DNA of 64,000 nucleotides from Pachysolen tannophilus NRRL Y-2460 (lineage: Eukaryota; Ascomycota; Pichiomycetes; Alaninales; Pachysolenaceae). The notes beneath the pieces were generated by a model. That model was given only the letters and a program-made list of their open reading frames with translations, was not told the origin of the DNA and ran no database searches. Both the position numbers and the translations under genes were made by a program. The first letter of the stretch is position 1; every line of letters begins with the position of its first letter. Location: the NCBI GenBank assembly GCA_001661245.1, contig KV454012.1, forward strand, positions 124,001 through 188,000, read 5' to 3'. Positions 54,901 through 63,099 of the stretch are shown one piece after another.

Positions 54901-56626
54901 AGCAGAAAAGGAAGCTTATGTTGAAGATGTCATTAAAGTTTTAGAAATGACGAAATATGCAGATGCTGTTGTCGGTGTCGCAGGTGAAGGTTTGAACGTT
55001 GAACAGAGAAAGAGATTGACCATTGGTGTGGAATTAGCTGCCAAACCAAAATTATTGTTATTCTTAGATGAACCAACATCCGGTTTGGACTCTCAAACTG
55101 CTTGGTCTATTTGTCAATTGATGAGAAAATTGGCCAATCATGGACAAGCCATCTTGTGTACGATTCATCAGCCTTCTGCTATCTTATTGCAAGAATTCGA
55201 TAGACTTTTATTTTTAGCAAAAGGTGGTAAAACTATATATTTTGGAGATTTGGGTAAAGATTGTGAAACTTTGATTAATTATTTTGAAAATCATGGTTCT
55301 GATAAATTTCCAGCGGACTGTAATCCAGCAGAATTTATGTTGGAGATTATTGGTGCAGCTCCTGGTTCTCATGCTAAACAAGACTACCATGAAGTTTGGA
55401 AGAATTCCGAAGAACATAAGCGCGTTCAAATTGAATTGGATGATTTGGAAAGAAATTTGATTCAAATTCCAATTGATAGTTCACCTGAAGCTCATAAGGA
55501 GTTTGCAACATCAATTTTATTCCAGTACTTTGTTGTCACTAAGCGTGTCTTTCAACAGTATTGGAGAACACCTACATATCTTTGGTCTAAATTTTTCTTG
55601 TGTGTATCTTCTTCATTATTCAATGGGTTTTCATTTTTCCATGCTGCTAAATCTCTTCAAGGCTTACAAAATCAAATGTTTTCTATATTTATGTTTTTAG
55701 TTGTTTTCAATACTTTAGTTCAACAAATGTTACCAAATTATGTTTCTCAAAGAGATTTATATGAAGCTAGAGAAAGACCTTCAAAGACTTTTTCATGGGT
55801 TGCATTCATCACTGCTCAAATTACTGCCGAAATTCCTTGGCAAATACTTTGTGGTACCATGGCTTTTTTCTGTTGGTATTATCCAGTTGGTTTATACCGT
55901 AATGCACCAACTACGGAGCAATTGCATGAACGTGGTGCTTTAGCCTGGTTATTTTCCATCTCATTTTATGTTTTCGTTTCTTCAATGGGACAAATGTGCG
56001 TTGCTGGTATTGAAATTTACAACAATGCTGGTAATTTAGCTAATTTATTGTTCATGATTTCATTGAATTTTTGTGGTGTCTTGGCAGGTCCAACAGCGTT
56101 ACCAGGATTTTGGATCTTTATGTATAGAGTATCTCCATTTACCTATTTCCTTGATGGTATGCTTTCTACTGCTATTGCAAATTCAGAAATTACATGTGCT
56201 GAACAAGAATATGTTATTTTCCCACCTCCAAGTGGAATGACTTGTGGTGAATACATGGAAGATTATATTAGTACTGCAGGAGGTTATTTGAAATCACCAA
56301 GTTCCACAGACAGTTGCTCTTACTGTACTATGCAATACACCAATGATTACTTGGCAACTTTACCAACCTCATATTCTAAAAGATGGAGAAATTGGGGAAT
56401 CTTTATTTGTTACATTGCCATTAACATGATACTCACTGTATTCCTTTACTGGTTGGCAAGAGTACCTAAATCCAAAAATAGAGTTCAAAACGAAAAGGAA
56501 TCAGATGCTGAAACTGATTTAAAGAGAACTCAAACTAATAAAAATCCTGAAAATATAAATGTTGTTCCTTCCCAACTGTCTTCATCTGTTGATAATTCAG
56601 TTGACACTAAGGAAGAAAAAGTTTGA
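51971..56626 (+). CDS. Full-size PDR ABC multidrug exporter (Pdr5/Cdr1 family)
   Basis: 1551 aa from the ATG at 51971, in the (NBD-TMD)2 order. NBD1 has the degenerate Walker A GRPGAGCSTLLK (about 200), signature VSGGERKRVSIAE (about 317) and the WDNATRGLD Walker B. TMD1 includes PSADALASVMSE and GFVIPTTDMLGWSRWINYINP. NBD2 has Walker A GASGAGKTTLLDV (about 903), LNVEQRKRLTIGVEL and FLDEPTSGLDSQTAW. TMD2 ends YWLARVPKSKNR. This asymmetric set is that of yeast Pdr5 and Candida Cdr1, which export azoles and other xenobiotics. One CTG codon at 53690 lies where Pdr5 and Cdr1 have Ser. Overall closer to Pdr5 in the second half. Confidence 0.96.
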   Translation: MSSEESKIDEISVKSGNSSILEDNVENYRGFDDLADERVKGLARQLTEASESNSVGRGSLTQEEIEEGRVVPNYSRQLVRTLTSMSEVPGVSTFQEGIDPRLDPNSDEFNSKFWIKNLRKLIDSDPDYYKPASLGIAYKDLRAYGIAVDADYQTNVINAPFKVLKNCYDSVLKRNDKSRYFDILKPMDALIKPGEVTVVLGRPGAGCSTLLKTIAAQTHGFHVAKESQISYDGISTKDIKKFYRGDVIYSAETDVHFPHLRVGDTLEFAARMRTPQNRVPGVDREAYAKHLAAVYMATYGLTHTYNTKVGNDLVRGVSGGERKRVSIAEVALSGASLQCWDNATRGLDAATALEFIKALKTSAMILDATPLIAIYQCSQDSYDLFDNVIVLYEGYQIYFGPGNKAKRFFLNMGYDCPPRQTTADFLTSLTNPVERVAKKGFENKVPKTPKEFSEYWRASPEYQELIKEIDSYLEHNKITNTADEFKASHVARQSRHMRPRSPYTVSYFMQVRNIMKRNFLRLQGDPSVTIFSVFGNSTMAFILSSIFYNLPKATQSFYYRGAAMFLAVLFNSFLSLLEIMSLFEARRIVEKHKQFALYHPSADALASVMSEVPPKLLTSIAFNLIYYFLVNFRREPGRFFFYFLMNIVATFAMSHLFRTIGAASTSLPQAMTPASVLLLGLTIFTGFVIPTTDMLGWSRWINYINPIGYVFEALMANEFNGVTYECSDLIPSGGSYDSASLTNRVCSVVGSISGQDTVSGTRFLNLSYEYYDSHRWRNFGIAIAFVVFFLFIYLTFTEFNEASKQKGEVILFQQGTLRKLKKEQKAKASIKSDLEATSTSEKISVDDQLDDNNQAEVGNLVAGKDIFHWRDVCYDIKIKNETRRILNSVDGWVKPGTLTALMGASGAGKTTLLDVLANRVTMGVVTGDMFVNGRLRDSSFQRSTGYVQQQDLHLQTSTVREALLFSAYLRQPLSISKAEKEAYVEDVIKVLEMTKYADAVVGVAGEGLNVEQRKRLTIGVELAAKPKLLLFLDEPTSGLDSQTAWSICQLMRKLANHGQAILCTIHQPSAILLQEFDRLLFLAKGGKTIYFGDLGKDCETLINYFENHGSDKFPADCNPAEFMLEIIGAAPGSHAKQDYHEVWKNSEEHKRVQIELDDLERNLIQIPIDSSPEAHKEFATSILFQYFVVTKRVFQQYWRTPTYLWSKFFLCVSSSLFNGFSFFHAAKSLQGLQNQMFSIFMFLVVFNTLVQQMLPNYVSQRDLYEARERPSKTFSWVAFITAQITAEIPWQILCGTMAFFCWYYPVGLYRNAPTTEQLHERGALAWLFSISFYVFVSSMGQMCVAGIEIYNNAGNLANLLFMISLNFCGVLAGPTALPGFWIFMYRVSPFTYFLDGMLSTAIANSEITCAEQEYVIFPPPSGMTCGEYMEDYISTAGGYLKSPSSTDSCSYCTMQYTNDYLATLPTSYSKRWRNWGIFICYIAINMILTVFLYWLARVPKSKNRVQNEKESDAETDLKRTQTNKNPENINVVPSQLSSSVDNSVDTKEEKV

Positions 56627-57047
56627 TAAGCACTAGGTGCTCAATCATATTTTACAAAGTCTTGTTACATATTTCTTGGTATTTTAAACCTCGTTTCCAT
56701 TTTTCTTTTTTGTCAATATTATTTATATATCCAATATTTTATACTTTTTTACTATTAATTTTTAATTTTGCTATACCGTTTAAGAATTTATTTACATTCA
56801 GGTTGTTATAATAATTGCTGTAAGCACATTCATTGGTTTTATCCAGTTCTCTGCAGTTCTTTTCAGTTGTCTTTGGTTGTCTTTAGTTCTTCTCTCTGTA
56901 ATTGTAAATTATCAATTTTTAATGCGTGTGAAGCTGTGTGAAATTCTAATTGAAAAAAAAAACCCAAGTGTAAATTTACAAATTAAGGTATTAATTAATT
57001 TATCACCTCATCAATCTGGAAACAAATAGCAACAAGAAGATATAAAG
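56627..57047. other. Intergenic region upstream of MRX10
   Basis: 421 bp, T-rich, with a TTCAGTTGTCTTTGGTTGTC-type direct repeat near 56862-56890. No gene seen. Confidence 0.4.
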
Positions 57048-58250
57048 ATGGTTTATCTGGCCGCTGCGAAAAGGGTGGTAACACGTATGGTTGTTAAGGA
57101 CTTTAAAGTTAGTTGTTTACCCAGGTATTGTTTAACATTTAGAAGAAGTAATAGCAGCCTTTCCCGAGGACAATTAGAAAATGGGCGTAAGATTACAACT
57201 TCAAAAGTACCAAAGGCTTCAAAAGCTGCACCTTTGAATCAGAATTTGAGAAGGACTGATAGTATTCCACTTCTTGATATATCGAAATGTAATGACCAAG
57301 GTTTTTATGATTATGAGGGCAAGCATTATGAATTATTGGTTTGCACAACCATATCGACATGTGAATCTTATGATTTACCCAAATCTGTGGAATTACTTCG
57401 TAATGCTGGGTTTCCAAATACACAGATATTAATACCCAATGAGGCGATTCATTTGAAATATCCAAGTTCCCTGGTTAAATCTGGTAGTGATGTGTTGATC
57501 TTAAGCTCTGGAACAATAATTGCGTTTGGATTAGATGAAAAAACTGTGATGGATGAAATCTTTCCTCTACTTAAGGATTCCATGATTACTCCTTATAATC
57601 CTCAAAGTGAAGATATGGATTACATTGAAATTAATGAAAACCAGAGCCAAGCCACTGAGGGGAAAAATAATAATGAAAATGGATCATTTATGGATGGTGA
57701 TATCATTTGTATCAGAGGTTCAACTGAAAATGAAAGATTATTGGATAAGACAGCTTTTGCATTTGGACTCTCAAGATCTACCAGATTAGCAATTTTAGAA
57801 AGTTCTTTAGAACAGCAAATTCCCTTGACCAGAAAATCAACTGAAGAATTATGCGCTGGTAGGAAATTAAGAGTTAATGGTACTGAAGTGTTACGATCAA
57901 TTGGAAAATTATTATTATTAAGAGGTAAATTGAATTTATACTCTGAGTTGATAGAAACACCAGATTTATATTGGTCTGAACCTAATTTGGAGAAAATATA
58001 CAGAGACATTTCAAGAAACTTGGATATTTCTCCAAGAATCAATATTTTAAACAGAAAGCTAGATTATGCCACTGATGAATCTCGAGCAGTTTTGGCAACA
58101 CTAAATGAAGAAAAAGCAGTAAGATTAGAATGGATTATTATTTATTTAATTATGGTTGAAGTCCTGTTTGAAACTTTCCATTTCTATGAAAGATATGGAC
58201 GTAAAAAAAGTAATGAGGACAAAAACGACAAATTGTTGGAAGATGATTAG
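57048..58250 (+). CDS. MRX10: RMND1/DUF155-family mitochondrial protein (Mrx10-like)
   Basis: 400 aa from the ATG at 57048. A basic N-terminus (AAAKRVVTRMVVKDFKV) suits a mitochondrial presequence. The DUF155 domain runs from about residue 90 to 390. It includes VLILSSGTIIAFGLDEKTV, DIICIRGS, the conserved AFAFGLSRSTRLAILES, and the C-terminal transmembrane segment LEWIIIYLIMVEVLFETFHF. Human RMND1 acts in mitochondrial translation, and yeast Mrx10 associates with the mitochondrial expressosome. Relatives Rmd1 and Rmd8 are cytosolic; the presequence argues for Mrx10. Lys/Asp-rich tail of 15 residues. Confidence 0.88.
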   Translation: MVYLAAAKRVVTRMVVKDFKVSCLPRYCLTFRRSNSSLSRGQLENGRKITTSKVPKASKAAPLNQNLRRTDSIPLLDISKCNDQGFYDYEGKHYELLVCTTISTCESYDLPKSVELLRNAGFPNTQILIPNEAIHLKYPSSLVKSGSDVLILSSGTIIAFGLDEKTVMDEIFPLLKDSMITPYNPQSEDMDYIEINENQSQATEGKNNNENGSFMDGDIICIRGSTENERLLDKTAFAFGLSRSTRLAILESSLEQQIPLTRKSTEELCAGRKLRVNGTEVLRSIGKLLLLRGKLNLYSELIETPDLYWSEPNLEKIYRDISRNLDISPRINILNRKLDYATDESRAVLATLNEEKAVRLEWIIIYLIMVEVLFETFHFYERYGRKKSNEDKNDKLLEDD

Positions 58251-58416
58251 TTGCTCATATCCTCTTAATAGAAACTCCTTGTATATAGTTTACAACTTTT
58301 TTTTTTGTCAAATTGGATTCAATACCGACTATATATATAAAAATTCATATATATTAATTAATATTTATATAATATCTCTATTTATCACTAAAAAATGAGA
58401 AATTGCAAAAAAATAT

Positions 58417-60268
58417 TCATTCATTGGTTCTTTTCATGGTAGCATGTAACTTATATTCTCTGATAAAGCAACCACTCAAGTAACCCACCGTGATGGTGAT
58501 AAAACTCCACCAAAAAGTGGCAATGCAAGCATTAGAATAACTGTCCCGAATTAAAGCCTTTGACCATTCTGGTGCTTTATCAACATATTCTGAGCTACGA
58601 AAAGCTTTTGAGATAATTTTCAAAACCGTGGATTTATCAACGTCTATGGGTACATTTTCCATAAGGTTATGAGTCAAATTAGAATACAATTTTTTTTGGA
58701 AAATAGCCGATCCAATTGAGACTCCCAAAGTTGAACCAGTAGCTCTGAACGCATATTGAATTGAAGTTGTCGAAGCCTGTTGCTCTGGAGTAACTGCAGA
58801 TATCAAGGCCAATAGACTAATTGTCAACATTGATGAATAACCAATTCCTGGTATAACCGTCAAAGAATATTGTCCAATAACACTTATGGAGGGATTTATA
58901 AAACATAACCGCAAGACTCCACAAACAGATACTAAACCAATACAAATATTTAAATTTTTGTAACGACCAGTTTTACGCATATATATTCCAGAGCCTAAGG
59001 AACCAATAGCAATACTGAAAAAATTTGGAACAAATCTTAACCCAGTTTGAGTTGAATTTAATCCCAAGACAGAGCTAAACCATACTGGAATGTAGTAAAA
59101 ATAAGAGAATGTACCCATTGTGAAAAACCAGTTTGCCAACGAACAAGCCAAGACACTTCTATTTGCGAGTAATCTGACAGGAAGAGTTGGCTGTTCAGCA
59201 ATGTTAGCCTCTACATAACAAAATGCAACTAGTGCTGCTACTGAAGTTGCAACAAGCACTTTGAAAAACAAACTATCATATGCAATATCGGAACCCCCAA
59301 ACGAGGCTGCAGATAAGATTCCTATTAATGCAATCACCAACAAGGATGAACCTAAGAAATCAACTTTCTTAAGCTTTTCCCAAATGTCATGTCCTTGGAG
59401 ACCTCTTCCTGGAGAATCTTTTGGTAATTCCATAAAGAAGTAAATTAACAGCAGCCCAATTAGAGCTAGAGGAACTTGGAAAATGAAAACCCACTTCCAT
59501 CCGTATCTATCAGCTATCAAACCACCTAGAACACCTCCAGAAGCACTACCAAGTCCAAAAAACAAATTCCCAATTCCTTGGTAAAGACCTCTAAATTTTT
59601 GATGATTTGTTAATAAAAGAACAGATATATATATATTAGAAAAAAAAAAACAATTTCAATTTTTTGTAGACTTACCTTTTACGAAGAGACACTAAATCAC
59701 TCATAGCAACTGTTCCAAGAGATGTCATTCCACCACCACCAATACCCGTTATAAATCTACCAACTATCAATGGGAACAAAGATCCCGATATTCCACAAAG
59801 AATACAACCCAATGCAAAGCAAAAATTACATAATAAAATCAATTCTTTTCTTCCAAATATATCTGATAATTTACCAAATAATGGCTGGAAAGCACTACAT
59901 GACAAGAGATAACTTGTAGCAATCCATGAGGACTGTGGTAAGCAATTCAAATCAGAAGAAATCACCGTTAAAAGTGTAGTAACAACTGTGGTATCCAACG
60001 CAGAAAGATAAGAACCCATAAAAATTGAACCTGCAATAATATATAATTTTTTCTTTGGAACGGCATAACCTTCATCATCGTCTTCACCATCCAGCTGCTC
60101 AGAAGCAACGCTACCATATACCTCGCCTCCAGCACCATCCTGCTGGTCCTCATCTCTTAAAAACTCATTTGCCAAATTATTAGCTATTATACCGGCCTCA
60201 GCACTCGATGAATCATTAACCACATTAACCTTGGAGTCCAATAATGAACTTGCCTCAGAAACTTCCAT
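58417..60268 (-). CDS. Vacuolar basic amino acid transporter-like MFS protein, Vba1 type (two exons)
   Basis: Exon 1 is 59676-60268, exon 2 is 58417-59590, giving 588 aa. Joined reading across the intron is LRKRGLYQGIGNLFFGLGSASGG. About 14 membrane segments, as in DHA2 carriers. Motif LSALDTTVVTTLL lies in TM1, GKLSDIFGRKELIL follows TM2, and GRFITGIGGGGMTSLG is in TM4. An acidic, Ser-rich N-terminal region of about 75 residues is cytosolic. Yeast Vba1-3 import Lys, His and Arg into the vacuole. A second, similar gene begins at the other side of the ASI-like gene (63100-64000). Confidence 0.87.
59591..59675 (-). other. Intron of the VBA-type transporter gene
   Basis: 85 nt. GTAAGT at the 5' end, a TATTAAC branch variant (rc of 59609-59615), TTTAG at the 3' end. 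Splicing joins Arg codon halves and restores the conserved RGLYQGIGN segment. Confidence 0.88.
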
Positions 60269-60741
60269 AGTGATTTATGTTTCACAACTATCTTTTTGTT
60301 TTTTTTTTTCCAAGAAAAAAAATTTCAAAAACCAACTATTAAAACTTCTCACCAACACATCTATCAAATCAGCTCCCAAGCTTCACCGAGCGATAAACAC
60401 AAGTCTCAATATAAAAATAATTCACTCTTTAGTCTTCATATCATATCTATTAATCTTCCGGCCTTTAAATTCCGAGAAACACTTTTATTTTTCGCGGAGA
60501 AGATTGTACGGAAACGGAGAAAAGTTTAGTTTCCATAAAGGAGGAACTTATGTAAAAATCTTCTCCGTTTGGTTTCCGTTTTTTTCTTCTGTTTCGTATT
60601 TGCTGTAAAAGAAAAAGCCTGTTATCTCGGAATTGTTTAATAATTATAGATAACTAACTAATTAAAGTAAGAAAGATTGGAGAATTGTTTTAAAGTTGGT
60701 GGTTGAGTGTGGTTTTTTTTCTATTTATGGAATAATTGAGG
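60269..60741. promoter_or_regulatory. Divergent region, VBA-type carrier and ASI-like gene, with clustered CGGAGAA boxes
   Basis: 473 bp. CGGAGAA at 60495-60501 and 60515-60521 and TTCTCCG at 60561-60567 lie within 73 bp. CGGAGAAGATT (60495-60505) and AATCTTCTCCG (60557-60567) form an exact 11-bp inverted repeat. They resemble zinc-cluster (CGGANNA) sites. Confidence 0.55.
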
Positions 60742-62787
60742 ATGGTGCTGGATACTAGGGAGTCTCCGATGTTTATAGTGAGGTTTGTTCGTAAAGTGGC
60801 TGATTCGATAAGAGAGCAGGCGAAAGAACCAGATTCACCAAGTCAAAGATCTGGGTCTATGTTAAGTTATTGTATTTCTCCATTTGCTGCGATATGTATG
60901 AGTACAGCTATTATATTAAATCGGATTATGGTTTTTGCTTCAACAAGATCCCAAAAGAAATTACCCTTGTTGAGTAAGATAGTTTTGAGAAGTATTGCTC
61001 TTTATTTGTTATTCAGAGGAAGTTATGGAGTACTAGTTGCTTTTAAACTGTATGCACCAGAGAATGATATCATTAATAAACTTATAGTACCATCATCATA
61101 TTTTAAGTATAATTATGAAGAATTTAAAGAGTTATCATTTTTAGGGGTTTCTTATTCACCAACGAATTCATTTTTGGATTTAACAAATCCTTCAAAAGAA
61201 GTACTTGAAAAAGGTCCTTCACCTTCAGTTTTAAAACCTCTTTATTTATCCCTATGTTTGGGTCAAATTATTGAAACTTTTATAGCGGTAACAAATGGGA
61301 ATGATCCCACAGTGGAAAATGGGTTGACTTTGTTTGAATATTCTTTGGCTTTCCAAGAAGTTCAAAGTGCAGATGTTACATCTTATGAATTATTAATAAT
61401 ATCATTGGTTGCACTTTCAAATCAGGTAATTATTCATTTATTAAATTTGTTGAATCTTCAACGTTATAGATTAATTCCATCAACTTTTATTGGATCATTT
61501 GCTTTAACTTTTTATTTCTTAAGCATCATCAATGGACGTATCTTGTATTTCCCATTCATCGTTATAATGGGGTATTTACCACAGTTGTTCACAGTGGTAG
61601 TCATTGCTTTATGTTTATTAATATTTGTATTAGCAGCAATCTTTAAAGGTTCACTTAGAGATTTAACTTTTTTCAAATTAACACATAACCTTTCAAGTTT
61701 AAATATTTTGATGGATGATGATTTTTATACTGCTTTACTGAATTTAGGTACATTTGTTATTACTGCCGCTGGAAGAGCAAGATATACTAAAGAGCTTTCT
61801 GATGTAACATTGACTGAATCTACTTGGTTAGAAAATAATTTATCGTCAGCTACAATTTTGAAAAAATTAACAGGATATTCAAATAAATTAGAATTACCTC
61901 CAGAGTTACTGAATGTAAAATCAAAAACTTCAAAAAGAAAAGGCTCCATCATGATTAAAAAAATGAGAAAAGCAGTAACTCTTTGGAATAATTTTATGGA
62001 AGTTATAATTTCCATTTGTAAAAATAGCGAACCAAAGTTTGTTAGAGATGAAAAAGATGACCATAACGATGATAATCAGGAATATAATCACCGGTCCTTG
62101 GTAAATAAAAATGGTAATAATGAAGGATTTGATTTCATAGAAGAAGATAATTCTCCAAATTATATCATACAAGATAATAATGATTCAGATTCAGATCTCT
62201 TGGAATATGATAGTGGTTATGAAAGTGACTATAATAATATTGAACAACAATTGCCAGTCATGACACCTGGTGAAAGTAACCCTCCAAGTATAAATATTCA
62301 CTCTCTGGCATCTCGTCAAAGACATTTAGATGTCATTGGCAAACGGGAGACCACAAACCAACATACGAATCCTTTGGTGGAACTCATCAATTCTCCTGAT
62401 GATTTATTGTCTTTATTTTCTTCCAATAATGATGATAGCCAATTACTTTCTGGGGAGAATTTTAGAATTTTGAAAGCGCACTTAACCAAAAATGAGTTCA
62501 AACCTTTAACAAGATCCATGTTCAACAATAATGATTTTGAACAAACTAACAAGCTAATCGACTTGATTGGTCAGCATAGAAAAGTGAATTCAGAAACATC
62601 TAGTGATGATGAACTGTTTTGTAAATGTGTTATTTGTCAGGTTAATCCAAGGCAGATAATACTTTGGCCTTGCAAATGTTTTGCAATCTGCGAGAGTTGC
62701 AGAATGTCTTTGGTAGTTAGGGATTTTAATGACTGTGTTTGTTGTAGGGGTAAAGTAGAAGGTTACAGTAAAATTTACATTCCATAA
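60742..62787 (+). CDS. Asi1/Asi3-like inner nuclear membrane RING protein
   Basis: 681 aa from the ATG at 60742 (MVLDTRESPMFIV); an in-frame TTG two codons upstream was not used. Five or so hydrophobic segments occupy residues 50-320. A long acidic, Asn-rich linker follows, then a C-terminal RING-type domain of the Asi group: CKCVICQVNPRQIILWPCKC with AICESCRMSL and NDCVCCRGKVEGYSKIYIP. In S. cerevisiae, Asi1 and Asi3 form an inner nuclear membrane ubiquitin ligase that degrades latent Stp1/Stp2 and mislocalised membrane proteins, keeping amino acid permease genes off. It sits between two amino acid transporter-like genes. Confidence 0.85.
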   Translation: MVLDTRESPMFIVRFVRKVADSIREQAKEPDSPSQRSGSMLSYCISPFAAICMSTAIILNRIMVFASTRSQKKLPLLSKIVLRSIALYLLFRGSYGVLVAFKLYAPENDIINKLIVPSSYFKYNYEEFKELSFLGVSYSPTNSFLDLTNPSKEVLEKGPSPSVLKPLYLSLCLGQIIETFIAVTNGNDPTVENGLTLFEYSLAFQEVQSADVTSYELLIISLVALSNQVIIHLLNLLNLQRYRLIPSTFIGSFALTFYFLSIINGRILYFPFIVIMGYLPQLFTVVVIALCLLIFVLAAIFKGSLRDLTFFKLTHNLSSLNILMDDDFYTALLNLGTFVITAAGRARYTKELSDVTLTESTWLENNLSSATILKKLTGYSNKLELPPELLNVKSKTSKRKGSIMIKKMRKAVTLWNNFMEVIISICKNSEPKFVRDEKDDHNDDNQEYNHRSLVNKNGNNEGFDFIEEDNSPNYIIQDNNDSDSDLLEYDSGYESDYNNIEQQLPVMTPGESNPPSINIHSLASRQRHLDVIGKRETTNQHTNPLVELINSPDDLLSLFSSNNDDSQLLSGENFRILKAHLTKNEFKPLTRSMFNNNDFEQTNKLIDLIGQHRKVNSETSSDDELFCKCVICQVNPRQIILWPCKCFAICESCRMSLVVRDFNDCVCCRGKVEGYSKIYIP

Positions 62788-63099
62788 ACTTTTCGAATGT
62801 ATTGATGTGGTATTGCATAAGTAAAGCTTATTTTTTGGGTTGAAATTTTTTTTTTTTTTTTCGTTTGAAAGGTATTTATGAGGTATAGTTCAGATGAAGT
62901 ATTTTGATATATATATGTTTTATTGTTATTAACGAATAACATGGGTTATCTGCATGATTTATACTTAACCTTAGCCGATCACCAACCTCTAAAGACTCTA
63001 TTTAGAACCCTATTTAATTACGCATATTTATTAAAAATAAACGTTGCATATATAAAAGCCATAAAAACCAAATTGTTTTTTTTTTTTTTTTTTTTTTAA
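62788..63099. other. Convergent intergenic region
   Basis: 312 bp, with T-runs near 62847-62862 and 63077-63097. No gene seen. Confidence 0.45.
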
